The notes: generated by a model from the letters alone, not told the origin. Counted from the stretch's first letter, positions 8,911 to 19,823 are shown. The stretch: 64,000 nt of DNA from Cyanothece sp. BG0011 (GCF_003013815.1 NZ_PRLH01000186.1:1-64000); one strand, 5' to 3'. Made by a program: numbers and translations.

Positions 8911-9570
8911 TTAACTTATTTTTTGGGCTTTTACATCAAAGGATAACTGATTCATGATTAAATAAAGAAAACCACTAAGCAAAGCGGCAAAAAAGCACCA
9001 AACTGATACTAAAGTGACTTGAAAAAAGAGTTGACTCATAATAAACGATATAATTATTAAACTTCCAAATAATTTTAAGGGAGTAAATTCTATTATCAAA
9101 AATGGAAGAGTAATGATCGATAGATATAAATATTTACAAACTGCAAATAAAGGAATAAATCTTAAATCATAGAAAATATTACCTGAAAAGATTTGAGGTT
9201 GGATTCCATAATACATTATCCAAGTAAATAAATAACTACCTAATAATAATCCTAATAGGGTTAAAATTAATAATTTTTGTTTTTTATGATTATCTTTCTC
9301 AAGAAAATAAATAGAAACAGGACTTAATATTAACCACAAAAACGTAGCAAATAATAAAAATCCATAAGTTCCTATCATAGTTACTTGGTTTAATGAATTA
9401 TTATTAATCCCAATCCATACTAATCCTTCTAAACTTTGTTGTAAAGCAAATAAACAAGGAAATGAACTTAATAAGACTTCTCTTTTGGATGAGGTTTGTT
9501 TTAAAGTACCAATTCCTAATATTAATAAACTCCCAGCCACACTGAAACTAACAGTAGCAGAAAAACACAT
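8911..9570 (-). CDS. DUF6629-like integral membrane protein
   Basis: The 219-residue protein begins MCFSATVSFSVAGSLLILG, the characteristic start of DUF6629 proteins, and has about seven hydrophobic segments with short loops. The function of the family is unknown. Possible mechanistic residues are the early Cys and the LEGLVW motif in the second segment. It is followed on the same strand by no close gene and is preceded by the TspO gene 42 bp upstream, so the two may be cotranscribed. Confidence 0.6.
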   Translation of the reverse strand: MCFSATVSFSVAGSLLILGIGTLKQTSSKREVLLSSFPCLFALQQSLEGLVWIGINNNSLNQVTMIGTYGFLLFATFLWLILSPVSIYFLEKDNHKKQKLLILTLLGLLLGSYLFTWIMYYGIQPQIFSGNIFYDLRFIPLFAVCKYLYLSIITLPFLIIEFTPLKLFGSLIIISFIMSQLFFQVTLVSVWCFFAALLSGFLYLIMNQLSFDVKAQKIS

Positions 9571-9612
9571 AATATCTACTCTAATTATTACGATTAAGAA
9601 TTTTAATTAAGA

Positions 9613-10359
9613 TTAACGTTCTCCTCTGCTTTCCTGTTTCATCGGATATAAAGGCTCACAACCATTCAACTGCCAAATACTATAAACGAGGGCGCAAGCA
9701 ACCGTAATCCAAATAACTGAAGGGGCAAGTAATAAACCAGCTAATATAGTCATTTTCCAATAAATAAAGGTGACAACAATGGCTGATAACCAAGGGCCAA
9801 TAATCACCACTGGAACCGCTGCGCCTAATCTTCCTTCCACTGTGAAAATAGTATTCCAAGTGTCTCCTAATGCTAAGTGAATGACAAAGGCAATTAATGG
9901 CAAGGCTAAAAAATTTTGTCCAACAGCTTGCCACACTAATACAGAAGAGATTATTCTTAATACTCCAATGGTCATCCAAATAATCGGAAATGCTAGTGGA
10001 GGAGGGGCCCAGTTGGGTCGAATGACTTGCTGGTATCTTCCACTACTACGAGTATTATCTAAAGGCGAAAACAGCCGGGAACGAAGGGTTAGCACGGCGA
10101 AAAATACACTAGCGACCGCCGTTGGCAACCAACTCAAACTATTCTCTACTAGCAGTTGGCTAACCACCCATTCCATTCCAGACAAAGCCAATACCATTAA
10201 GCTAATTTGTAAGACAGTCCCACCTAAATAAATGAAGAAAGCTTTCCCATCAAATGCTTGAGTATTGATATTTGAATCATTTGAGGGTGATGGGGTTTTA
10301 ACTCCCATGACAGAATTAACCACATTTTCAAGCCTATTCGTTGACTTTGATTGACTCAT
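9613..10359 (-). CDS. TspO/MBR-related protein with an N-terminal extension
   Basis: The C-terminal 150 residues match the tryptophan-rich sensory protein family: PNWAPPPLAFPIIW followed by about five membrane helices and ending SIWQLNG. Canonical TspO proteins are about 160 residues; this one has 248 because of an N-terminal region with a hydrophilic start (to about residue 35) and two extra hydrophobic segments. TspO proteins bind porphyrins and related ligands and affect tetrapyrrole handling and stress response; whether this variant does is not known. It is transcribed toward the DUF6629 gene. Confidence 0.75.
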   Translation of the reverse strand: MSQSKSTNRLENVVNSVMGVKTPSPSNDSNINTQAFDGKAFFIYLGGTVLQISLMVLALSGMEWVVSQLLVENSLSWLPTAVASVFFAVLTLRSRLFSPLDNTRSSGRYQQVIRPNWAPPPLAFPIIWMTIGVLRIISSVLVWQAVGQNFLALPLIAFVIHLALGDTWNTIFTVEGRLGAAVPVVIIGPWLSAIVVTFIYWKMTILAGLLLAPSVIWITVACALVYSIWQLNGCEPLYPMKQESRGER

Positions 10360-10522
10360 GTTCCTTTAAAAATTCTTCTTTTCTTATTCTACAGTTATAG
10401 ACTCCAATTTTCTCAAATTATTGGAGACATTAAATGATAATATTTGAATTTGAGAATACTAAAAATACAGAACTTAATCGATGATCTTGTCATTTGTTAT
10501 CATTACAGCACAACCTGGACTG

Positions 10523-10693
10523 ATGACTAAAGAAATAATACTTAATATTCTGAAAGACTATCCCCAAGCAATAACGGTTAAAGAACTAAGTAAAAAGCTA
10601 AATCAACCTATTTTTATGGGACAAACTTGTTTAAAATTATTAGTTTCCTGTAAAAAAGTGACGACTAAGAATATAGAGATGATAAACTATTAG
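10523..10693 (+). CDS. Small winged-helix-like protein
   Basis: A 56-residue frame starting MTKEIILNILKDYPQAITVKEL. The pattern ILKDYPQAITVKELSKKLNQ resembles the first helices of a winged helix-turn-helix domain and is followed by a possible recognition helix (MGQTCLKLLVS). No second wing or effector domain is present, so it is either a mini-regulator or a truncated one. An upstream start at 10481 would add 14 residues. The ribosome site is weak for both starts. Confidence 0.4.
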   Translation: MTKEIILNILKDYPQAITVKELSKKLNQPIFMGQTCLKLLVSCKKVTTKNIEMINY

Positions 10694-10727
10694 TATCTTA
10701 AGTGAAATAATAATTATAGGACGACTG

Positions 10728-11276
10728 ATGATAAATTTCAACTACTTACCGTTAATTAACATGATCTTGGTTTCTTGTTTGGCCATGTTTCCCAATGTGG
10801 TCAAGGCCGAACAAATATTATTATTGAATCTCCAATACAAATCTGATACAACCACAACCAGAGAAATTCAATTTTATGGTAATGATCTTGATCCAAATTC
10901 CACCTCTATTGATGATAAATTTTCCCTAAAAATAGACGGAAAATCCGTTGACGCACCTGATGAACTTTATAGACGACTTGATAGATTAAGGCGTAATTTT
11001 AGTTACGACAGTCTTTCAGGCGGCATTCAAGATCCCCCCCAGCGCATGGTTAGTTGTAATTTGGGAGGACCGGCTGAGGGAATGATTCTTTCGGCCCGCT
11101 ATTTGACTTATGAAAACTTTCAGATTGTTGATCATGAAATGCGACCAGTATTTGGTATGGCTGAAAACTGTTTATTCAAAGACCTTTACCAACCCGTTAA
11201 TTCAAATGCTAGGGAGGATGCGCGAGGGGTAATTGAAATTTTGAATACCCTTAATTTGCTAGATTACTCAGATTAA
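10728..11276 (+). CDS. Secreted hypothetical protein
   Basis: The 182-residue protein has a signal peptide (about residues 1-27, hydrophobic core LINMILVSCLAMF, cleavage after VVKA). The mature part contains two Cys (VSCNLGG and ENCLFK) that could form a disulfide in the periplasm. No family is recognised. The short plus-strand gap to the next gene (44 bp) allows cotranscription with the SDR gene. Confidence 0.65.
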   Translation: MINFNYLPLINMILVSCLAMFPNVVKAEQILLLNLQYKSDTTTTREIQFYGNDLDPNSTSIDDKFSLKIDGKSVDAPDELYRRLDRLRRNFSYDSLSGGIQDPPQRMVSCNLGGPAEGMILSARYLTYENFQIVDHEMRPVFGMAENCLFKDLYQPVNSNAREDARGVIEILNTLNLLDYSD

Positions 11277-11320
11277 ATATCAAACTTGAAATTATTAGTA
11301 AAAAGAGGGATTAAAAATAA

Positions 11321-12079
11321 ATGCTAAATAATTCAGATTTAATTTTAGTGGCAGGTGCTACTGGTGGTGTGGGTCAATTAGTGGTGGCTAAATTATTAGA
11401 AAAAAATATTTCGGTGCGTGTTTTGACGAGAAATCAAAGCAAAGCTAAACAGATGTTTAATGAGCAAGTTGATATTGTGGTCGGAGATATTCGTTATCCT
11501 GATACTCTGACAACAGCTACAAAAGATGTCACTCATATTATCTGTTGTACAGGAACCACCGCTTTTCCGTCTCAACGATGGGATTTTGTCAACTTATTTG
11601 ACCCTCAAAATACCCCTCAAGCAGTGGATGGGGAAGGCGTAAAAAACTTAATTTTAGCGGCTCCATCTAGTCTCAAACGATTTGTTTTTGTCTCTTCTTG
11701 TGGTGTGTTAAGAAAAGATAAATTACCGTTTAATATTCTTAATGCTTTTGGTGTCCTTGATGCCAAACTTTATGCAGAAAATACCCTTAAAAGTTCGGGA
11801 TTACCTTATACAATTATTCGACCAGGACGATTAATTGATGGTCCTTACACTTCTTATGATCTTAATACTTTATTGAGAGCAAAAACTGATGGAAGTAAAG
11901 CAGTTATTTTAGGAACTGGGGATACTTTAAATGGGGAAACGAGCCGAATTGATGTCGCTAATGTTTGTGTTGAATGTTTAAATTATGATGTCACAATTAA
12001 TAAAGCAATTGATCTCATTAATTCAGGAGATAGACCAGCAGTTATCAATTGGGAAAAACTGTTTAGTCAGATTAGCTAA
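11321..12079 (+). CDS. Atypical SDR / NAD(P)-binding protein
   Basis: The 252-residue protein begins with a Rossmann motif GATGGVG at about residues 12-18 and has VSSCGVL and YTIIRPGRL, as in NmrA-like or HCF173/Tic62-like atypical short-chain dehydrogenases. The usual YxxxK catalytic pair is not obvious (AKLYAENTLK), so it may be a binding or regulatory protein rather than a dehydrogenase. In cyanobacteria and chloroplasts relatives help photosystem assembly; that role is only a suggestion. It converges with the large CHAT gene. Confidence 0.75.
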   Translation: MLNNSDLILVAGATGGVGQLVVAKLLEKNISVRVLTRNQSKAKQMFNEQVDIVVGDIRYPDTLTTATKDVTHIICCTGTTAFPSQRWDFVNLFDPQNTPQAVDGEGVKNLILAAPSSLKRFVFVSSCGVLRKDKLPFNILNAFGVLDAKLYAENTLKSSGLPYTIIRPGRLIDGPYTSYDLNTLLRAKTDGSKAVILGTGDTLNGETSRIDVANVCVECLNYDVTINKAIDLINSGDRPAVINWEKLFSQIS

Positions 12080-12122
12080 GATGGGAACAGGAGCAGAAAA
12101 ATAGCTAAATAAAATTATTAGA

Positions 12123-15100
12123 TTAAATTCCGTTTCCCATTAAGATAAATGGCGACCAATAATGAGGATGTTTTAACTCTGAACTATTGATAAAGTCTAA
12201 CTGTACTGTTTGTAACGCTTCTGCTTTTGTTAAACTTTGATTTGATTGGGATAATTTAGCATAAAATTGCTGCATTAATTGACTGGTACTCTTATCATCA
12301 ACTTTCCATAAAGAAGCGATAACTGACTCAACTCCTCCGTTTAGAAAATAGTAGCTTAAAGAGTTAATTTCTATCCCTTCTTCTTGGTTGGGATCATTAA
12401 TTAATTGATCCCCTAAAGCAGTTTCGCAAGCTGATAAAACCGCTAAATGAATATCTTTTAAATTTCGTTTTAAATTAATTAATTTATCAATATCTAACCT
12501 ATCTTGATGTAAAACTAAATAAGATTTCTTAAAAAATCCTGGTTTAAAAATACCATGAGTAGCAATATGTAAGATATTTTTTTGTGTTAAGTTATCTTTT
12601 AGATTCTGAAAATAAAAGTTTTCGTTAATTAAAGAAATCCCGTTATAAATTCCTTTTTGATCATTGGGGTTGTTTTCTTCTTTCACAATCAGATCAATTT
12701 CTTGTTCAACATAAGGTAACGGATGATGTCCAGGTAATTTTGAGCCTCCTCCTGCTAATATTTTAATATCGTCTGAGTTATTGGGTAAGCGATCGCGGGT
12801 ATCAGTTGATTCTGCATTAATAATATTGGTGACGGTATATTTTTCAATTAAATAGTTATCTCCATCATATAATACTTGCATGGGAATATAACGAGTTGCT
12901 CGATCCAAAGCGAAAACTAAATGCTGAATATTTCCTGCGTTTAAGTCTGTTTCGAGTGGTTTAATTAACCAGTTATATAATTGTTTCGATTTTGTTTGTA
13001 ATTGTGTAATATCTGAATTAGGATTATCTAACAAGTTTCTTAATTTTAAAACTGTATTATTTAATTCAGTTCGGGTTACATTAGCAATTTCTTTATGACT
13101 GACAATTTGTCCTTTAACTGCGATTAATAAGCGAAGTTTATCGTCTAATACTAGAGGATAAATAACCATAGTTCCTGGTTTTTGATTATAGTTATCGCTT
13201 GCTTTAATAATGTCTTCAGTTGCTTCATCATAAAAATTCCTGGGATCAAAAGCACCATCATCTAAATATTTTCTTTGACGTATTGCTGTGATTAATTGAT
13301 CTAATGCTTGGTTATATTCATCCGTTAGTTGATATAATTCGTCTTCTAAAATGGTACATTCAGATTCTTCACATTGTTCAATCTTTTGAGAAAAAGCGAC
13401 TAAACTATTGTATTTCTCAATAATAATTTTTTCTTGGGGTAAGAGAATAACATCACTCATATGACTGCGAAGATTAGAATTTCGGGTAAATTCTTGAACC
13501 TCTTGTATTTTCAATAATTCTAAGACTTGTTGTGCTTCTAAAATGCGATCTTGAGATAATAATAAGTCAGCTAAACGACGATAAGTATTAGCAATTGTAT
13601 TAGTATAAGATTGTTGTAACTCGGTGGAAAGTCCTTGAATATCTTTTCTAATTCCTTCTCGAATATTAACCGATTGTTTAAAAAAGATAATCGCTGCTTC
13701 GGGTTGGTTTTGTTTTTCTAGTAAGAAACCCATGTTACTTAAACTGATTCCTTGATTTTCGCGATCGCCGATTTCTGCAAACATAGCTAAGGATTTTTCA
13801 TAGTAGGAGATCGCTGTTTTATACTCTCCTAGTGTTTGATAAAAAAGACCTAAATTATGATAAGAATTAGCTTCACTTTCAGGATTACCAATTTCTCTGG
13901 CGATCACTAAAGATTGATTATAATAGGATAAAGCTTTTTCGTAATTTTTAACCGTTAGATAAAGATTCCCCAAGTTGTTATATAAATCTGCTTCACCTTT
14001 GCGATCGCCGATGTCTGTGGCAATGGTTAAAGATTTCTGATGATAAGAAATTGCTTTTTCATGATCTTTAAAAGCATGATAATCATTGCCTAAATTGCCT
14101 AATGAGAGGGCTTCCCCTTGACGATCGCCGATTTCTCTAGCAATGCTTAATGGTTTTTCGTGGTAAGCGATCGCTTGTTCATAATCTCCTAAATAATAGT
14201 AAACATTGCCTAAATTATTATAAGAATTAGCTTCACTTTTGGGATCACTGATTTCTGTGGCGATCTGTAAAGATTTCTCATGATAAGAAATGGCTGTTTC
14301 ATAGTTAGCTAGACTCTCATAAACATTGCCTAAATTGTTTAAGGATGCTACTTCTCCTTGACGATCACCGATTGCAGTGACAATGCTTAATTGTTTTTCG
14401 TAGTAGGAGATGGCTTTTTTGTAGTCTCCTAGATGGTGGTAAACATTGCCTAAATTGCCTAATGATCCTGCTTTACTTTTAGGATCTCCGATTTCTCTGG
14501 CAATTTGTAAAGATTTCTGATGATAAGAAATAGCTGTTTCATAGTTAGCTAGACTCTCATAAACAGTTCCTAAATTGTTTAATGATGCTGCTTCCCCTTT
14601 GATATCTCCGATTTCCCGTTTGATGGTTAAAGATTGTTGATGATAGGCGATCGCTTTTTCATAGTTAGCTAAATTCTCATAAACAGTCCCTAAATTGTTT
14701 AATGAGGCTGCTTCCCCTTGAGGATCACTGATTTCTCTTTCAATGGCTAAAGATTGTTGAAAATAGGCGATCGCTTTGTTATATTCTCCTAGAGACTGAT
14801 AAATATTCCCTAAATTGTTATAGGAAGATGCTTCACTTTTTCTATCTCCAATTTCAGTTGAGATAGTTAAAGATTGCTGATAACAGGCGATCGCTTTGTC
14901 GTATTTTCCTAGAGACTGATAAATATTCCCTAAGTTGTTATAGGAAAATGCTTCTGCTTGTTTATATCCGATTTGAGTGGCGATTGCTAAAGATTTCTCA
15001 TGATAAGAAATAGCTGTTTTATATTCTGCTAGAAACTCATAAACGTTACCTAAATTAGTATAAGAAGATGCTTCACCTTCTCTATTTCCAATTTGACTTG

Positions 15101-16676
15101 AGATAGTTAAAGATTTCTGGTAATAAGAAATCGCTTTTTCATATTCTCCTAAAGAATTATAAATATTCCCTAAATTATTATAAGAAGCAGTTTCAACTTG
15201 TTTATCTCCAATTTGAGTTGAGATAGCTAAAGACTTCTCATGATAAGAAATTGCTGTTTCATAGTTGGCCAGATTTTCATATACGTTGCCTAAATTACCA
15301 TAAGAAGATGCTTCCCCTTTTCTATTTCCAAGTTGAGTTGAGATAGTCAAAGACTTCTCATGATAAGAAATCGCTGTTTCATAGTTTCCCAAAGAATTAT
15401 AAATATTCCCTAAATTATTATAAGCAGCAGCTTCAACTTGTTTATCTTTGATCTCTGTGGCGATCGCTAAGGCTTTCTCTTGATAAGAAATAGCTTTTTT
15501 GTAGTCCCCTAAAACCTTATAAACATTCCCTAAACCATTATAAGCATTTGCTTCTCCTTCTCTATTTTTAATGGCTATTTCTATCGACAAGGATTGCTCA
15601 TAATAGGAGATTGCTGTTTGATACTCTCCTAAAGTATAGTAAACATTTCCTAAATTTTTATAGGTTTCTGCTTCATTACTATAATTACCTTCTTCTTTCC
15701 TAATAGCTAATGACTTCTCATGGTAGAAGATAGCTGTTTGATAGTCTCCTAGAGAAAAATAAGCATTTCCTAAACCATTATAGATATCAGATTGATCGTT
15801 TTTATCTCTAATATTAGTGATAATTTTTAAAGCTTGTTGAAAATAAGCAATCGCTGTTTTATAGTCTCCCAGAACATTATAAGCATTTCCTAAACCTTTA
15901 TAAGCATCCACTTGACTTTCTTTGTCTTCAATTTCTGTGGCAATTTTTAAGGATGTTTCATAGTAAGAAACTGCTTTTTCAGACTTTCCCCAATGATAGT
16001 AAGTGTTCCCCAAATTATCATAAGAGTCTGCTTCCCCTTGTCTATCTTTTATCTCTATTGCAATCTTTAAAGCTTCTTCATAGTAGGCGATCGCTTTTTC
16101 AAAATCTCGAAGGCTAAAGTAATTAAGTGCTAAGTTATTTAATGCGTCAGCTTCCCCTTGAAGATTACCGATTTCTCTTTCAATCGTTAAGGACTTTTCT
16201 TGATAAGAAATAGCTGTTTCGTAATCTCCCAAAGCATTATAAGCAAGGGATAAACCCGTCAAAGATAAACTTTCACCTTTGCGGGTTTGTATTAGGTTTT
16301 CTTCCTCATTATTTTCTCTTACTTCTATTTGAATAGCTAAAGATTTTTCATAGTAGAAAATAGATTGTTTATGGTTGTTTAAAAAATAAAAAGTTGCACC
16401 TGACAATATATAACAATTCGCTTCTCTTTCTTTATCTTCGATTTCTTGATAAATCTTTGATGCTTCTTCCCAAGACTGTAATGCTTCTCTATATTCACTG
16501 TTATTAAATTGTTCAATTCCTCGGTTACGTAAACGATCTGCTTCTGCTTTTCTATCTTCTATAGTTTGTGCTAATACTTGTATTTTATTCCTAAAAATTG
16601 GTAATTCTAGGAATAGTATTGGTGACGTTGCTGCTAATACTGCTACGGTGAGAAAGATAACTGTTTTAGGTTTCAT
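12123..16676 (-). CDS. Exported TPR-CHAT protein with 24 repeats
   Basis: A 1517-residue protein. Residues 1-36 form a signal peptide-like segment (VIFLTVAVLAATSPILFLE). About residues 44-1010 hold 24 TPR units of 40 residues with the pattern NNLGNVYxxLGxYEKAISYxEKSL. A linker is followed by a CHAT domain ending near LMGNGI. The CHAT protease dyad is intact: His1374 in HIATHGIF and Cys1417 in LSACETALGD. CHAT proteases are caspase relatives that are controlled through TPR arms. The apparent export signal would place it outside the cytoplasm, unlike the CHAT proteases of CRISPR-linked systems. It lies 41 bp after a second TPR-CHAT gene. Confidence 0.9.
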   Translation of the reverse strand: MKPKTVIFLTVAVLAATSPILFLELPIFRNKIQVLAQTIEDRKAEADRLRNRGIEQFNNSEYREALQSWEEASKIYQEIEDKEREANCYILSGATFYFLNNHKQSIFYYEKSLAIQIEVRENNEEENLIQTRKGESLSLTGLSLAYNALGDYETAISYQEKSLTIEREIGNLQGEADALNNLALNYFSLRDFEKAIAYYEEALKIAIEIKDRQGEADSYDNLGNTYYHWGKSEKAVSYYETSLKIATEIEDKESQVDAYKGLGNAYNVLGDYKTAIAYFQQALKIITNIRDKNDQSDIYNGLGNAYFSLGDYQTAIFYHEKSLAIRKEEGNYSNEAETYKNLGNVYYTLGEYQTAISYYEQSLSIEIAIKNREGEANAYNGLGNVYKVLGDYKKAISYQEKALAIATEIKDKQVEAAAYNNLGNIYNSLGNYETAISYHEKSLTISTQLGNRKGEASSYGNLGNVYENLANYETAISYHEKSLAISTQIGDKQVETASYNNLGNIYNSLGEYEKAISYYQKSLTISSQIGNREGEASSYTNLGNVYEFLAEYKTAISYHEKSLAIATQIGYKQAEAFSYNNLGNIYQSLGKYDKAIACYQQSLTISTEIGDRKSEASSYNNLGNIYQSLGEYNKAIAYFQQSLAIEREISDPQGEAASLNNLGTVYENLANYEKAIAYHQQSLTIKREIGDIKGEAASLNNLGTVYESLANYETAISYHQKSLQIAREIGDPKSKAGSLGNLGNVYHHLGDYKKAISYYEKQLSIVTAIGDRQGEVASLNNLGNVYESLANYETAISYHEKSLQIATEISDPKSEANSYNNLGNVYYYLGDYEQAIAYHEKPLSIAREIGDRQGEALSLGNLGNDYHAFKDHEKAISYHQKSLTIATDIGDRKGEADLYNNLGNLYLTVKNYEKALSYYNQSLVIAREIGNPESEANSYHNLGLFYQTLGEYKTAISYYEKSLAMFAEIGDRENQGISLSNMGFLLEKQNQPEAAIIFFKQSVNIREGIRKDIQGLSTELQQSYTNTIANTYRRLADLLLSQDRILEAQQVLELLKIQEVQEFTRNSNLRSHMSDVILLPQEKIIIEKYNSLVAFSQKIEQCEESECTILEDELYQLTDEYNQALDQLITAIRQRKYLDDGAFDPRNFYDEATEDIIKASDNYNQKPGTMVIYPLVLDDKLRLLIAVKGQIVSHKEIANVTRTELNNTVLKLRNLLDNPNSDITQLQTKSKQLYNWLIKPLETDLNAGNIQHLVFALDRATRYIPMQVLYDGDNYLIEKYTVTNIINAESTDTRDRLPNNSDDIKILAGGGSKLPGHHPLPYVEQEIDLIVKEENNPNDQKGIYNGISLINENFYFQNLKDNLTQKNILHIATHGIFKPGFFKKSYLVLHQDRLDIDKLINLKRNLKDIHLAVLSACETALGDQLINDPNQEEGIEINSLSYYFLNGGVESVIASLWKVDDKSTSQLMQQFYAKLSQSNQSLTKAEALQTVQLDFINSSELKHPHYWSPFILMGNGI
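12460..16560 (-). repeat. Tandem 120-bp units encoding TPRs
   Basis: The TPR part of the first CHAT gene is a tandem array of 120-bp units at the DNA level, clearest between about 13750 and 16200. Adjacent units share long stretches such as those encoding SYNNLGNIYQSLG. Units of this similarity can expand or contract by recombination. Confidence 0.7.
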
Positions 16677-16717
16677 ATTTTCAATTATTAATTATCAATT
16701 ATTAATTATTAATTAGA

Positions 16718-19626
16718 TTAAATTCCGTTTCCCATTAATATAAATGGCGACCAATAATGAGGATGAGAATGATCATAGTTTTCTTTTTTTGTCAAGGTTT
16801 TATTGATAAAAATTAATTGTACTTTTTGTAACGCTTCTGCTTTGGTTAAACTTTGATTTGATTGGGATAATTTAGCATAAAATTGCTGCATTAATTCGCT
16901 AGTTCCGTTATCATCAACTTGCCATAAAGATGCCATAATCGTTTTAGCACCACCAGTTAAAAAATAGTAGCTAATGGCGTTAATTTCTATCCCTTCCTCT
17001 CGGTTAGGATCAACAATTAAACTATCTCCTAAAGCGGTTTCGCAAGCGGATAAAACCACTAAATGAACGTCATCTAAATAGTCCCCTAATATTTCAATAT
17101 CAGGAATGGTTAATTTTTCTCCATTTCCTAATACTAAATAAGAATCATATTGATTTCCTGTGGTAAATTTCCCGTGGGTGGCAATATGTAATAGTTTTCG
17201 TTCTTCTAAATTATTTTGTAAATTATTAAAGTGAAAGTCTTCATTTAAAAAAGAAATTCCTGGGTAAATTCCTTGTGTATCGTTGGGGTTGTTTTCTTCT
17301 TGAACAATAAAGTCTATTTCGGTTTCTACATGATCAAGTTTTGTTTGTCCAGGAATATTTGATCCTCCCACTGCTAAGATTCTATTTCCTTCAATAGTAT
17401 CAGGAAGACGATCTTGTGTGTCGGTTAATTGGGTATTAATAACGTTGGTAACGGTATAGTTTTCAATGAGATAATTTTCTCCATCATATAATACTTGCAT
17501 GGGAATATATCGGGTTGCACGATCCAGTGAAAAGACTAAATGATTAATTTTCCCTTCGGTTAATTCTTTTTCGATGGGTTTAATTAACCAATCATATAAT
17601 TGTTTAGAGGTATTTTGTAATTCTGTAAGATCAGAGTTGGGGTTTTCTAATGCTAAACGGAGTTTAACAACGGTGTCATTTAACTGTTGACGACTCACTT
17701 GTTTAATTTCCCTCGAACCCACAACTTTTCCTTTAGTTGCAAACAGTAATCTTAATTTATCATCTAATACTAAAGGATAAATAACCATTGTTCCTGGTTG
17801 GGTGTTATGTTGATCACTTGCGCTAATAATTTTTTCTGAGGTTTGACTTAATTCTGTGGGTTCAAAGAAAGCGTCATCATCACCGCGACGAGTGCGAATT
17901 AATGTCGCAAGTTCTCTGACTGATTGATTATATTCTCGTTTGAGTTGATTGCGTTGATCTCTTAATTGTTTGAGTTGGGGACATTGATTATCTTCACAGT
18001 CTTTAATTTCGTTAGCGAAAGCGATTAAATTACCGTATTGTTCAATGATTTTTTGTTCTTGGGGTAAAAAAGTAACGTCTTTTATCTCTCCCCGAATACT
18101 ACGGTTACGAGTAAATTCTTGAACCTCTTGTATTTTCAATAATTCTAAGACTTGTTGCGCTTCTAAAATGCGATCTTGGGACAATAATAAGTCAGCAAGA
18201 CGACGATAAGTATTAGCAATAGTTTCAGTATAGGATTGTTGTAATTCGGTAGAAAGTCCCTGAATATCTCTTCTAATTCCTTCTCGAATATTAACGGATT
18301 GTTTAAAGAAGATAATCGCTGTTTCGGGTTGGTTTTGTTTTTCCAGTAAAAAACCCATGTTACTTAAAGTTCTTCCTTTACTTTTATAAAAGTAACTAAC
18401 GATAGGTTATAAAAAAATCTTGATTCTTTATATTTTTTTAAGGACATATAAACATTACCTAAATTAGCGTAGGAACGACCTTTACCATGACTATCATTGA
18501 ACTGCGTTTGAATAGCTAAAGACCGTTCATAGTAGTCGATGGCTGGTCTGTACTCTCCTAAACGGTAGTAAGCATTTCCCAAACTTCCATAAGAATTAGC
18601 TTTACTGCGTCGATTTTTAATTTTAGTCAAAGTAGTTAATTGTTTTTCGTAAAAAGAGATAGCTGTTTTATAGTCTCCAAGGTGGTAGTACGTATTTCCC
18701 AAATTACCAGAGGAATTGGCAATACCTTCGTAAGCATCAATTCTAGAAAAGATAGTCAAAGATTGATTATGATAAAAAAGAGCTTTTGTATAGTTTCCTA
18801 GAAAGTCATAAACATTGCCCAAATTGCCATAAGAAGCAGCCTGGCCATAGTGATCACCGATTTCTGTTTGAATAGCCAAGGACTGTTGATAGTAAGAGAT
18901 AGCTTTTAGATAATCTCCTAGGTTTTTGTGTTCAATACCCAAATCCATATAAGAGTTAGCTTCACTTTGACGTATATCCTGAGTGTTATCAGTAATACTG
19001 ATTTGACTGATGATTGTTAAGGACTTTTGATGAAATGAGATAGCTGTTTCATAGTTTCCCAAAGAAGAATATAAAATCCCCAAATTACGATAAGAGTTAG
19101 CTTCCCCTTGTCTATCACCGATTTCTTTCTCAATAGCTAAGGATTTCTCATAGTACAAAATAGCTGTTTCATACTCTCCTAGTCTTCTGTAAACAAGACC
19201 CAAATTGTTATAACATTTAGCTTGCTCGTTACGCACTGCTCTGCGAATGTCCCCCTCAGCAAGATCAGCTATTTCTGTATAAATAGCTAAGGACTGCTTA
19301 TGAAAGGAGATAGCTATTTCATACTTTCCTAGTCTCCTGTAAACAAGACCTAAATTGCCATAAGAACCAGCCTCTCCTTGTTTGTCATCGATCTCCTGAT
19401 AAATCTTTAATGCTTGTTCATAAAACTGTAATGCTTCCCGATATTGACCACGGTCATATTGTTGCATTCCTTGATTAAATAATCTATCTGCTTCTGCTTT
19501 TTTATCTTCTGTTGTCTGTGCTAATAAGGGTAAATTTCCCCAGGAGTTTTGCCATTCTAGGGAGGTTAGGGGTGATGTTGCTGCTAATAGCATCACCGTG
19601 AGGGAGATCAGGGGTTTGGGGGTCAT
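16718..19626 (-). CDS. Exported TPR-CHAT protein, one-base frameshift
   Basis: Two adjoining frames form one protein. The first starts at 19626 with a signal peptide-like segment (MTPKPLISLTVMLLAATSP) and carries nine TPR units; it stops at 18364. The second (from about 18375 to 16718) continues with SNMGFLLEKQNQPE, the exact junction sequence of the neighbouring CHAT gene, and holds the CHAT domain. Adding one T to a T4 run near 18389 restores a 969-residue protein. The CHAT dyad is present: His in HIATHGKF and Cys in LSACETALGD, 44 residues apart. It is a paralogue of the gene that follows it, with ten rather than 24 TPRs. Confidence 0.82.
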
Positions 19627-19627
19627 T

Positions 19628-19662
19628 GGGAGTTCGGAGTTCGGAGTTCAGAGTTCGGAGTT
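19628..19662. repeat. GGAGTTC heptad tandem repeat
   Basis: Five heptads of the type GGAGTTC, one of them variant, run directly up to the start codon of the second CHAT gene. On the coding strand this appears as GAACTCC repeats, so the position of the Shine-Dalgarno sequence is occupied by repeat DNA. Confidence 0.75.
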
Positions 19663-19823
19663 AGTACGCTTTCAGTGACCAGTTACTTGTACTGAGCTAG
19701 GTCGAAGTATTAAGTTATGTAGAGAACAACAGCAGCGTTTTTTCGATAATTAGGTTAATGATAGCTAAGTATTCAGGTAAAAAGCAATAATAATGTTTAA
19801 ATAATGCACGTTAGAGAAAATAG

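Noticed and set aside
13750-16200. Regular 120-bp repeats that could look like a repeat array of another type
   Set aside because: The units are coding, in one long frame, and encode TPRs; spacing and content do not fit CRISPR.
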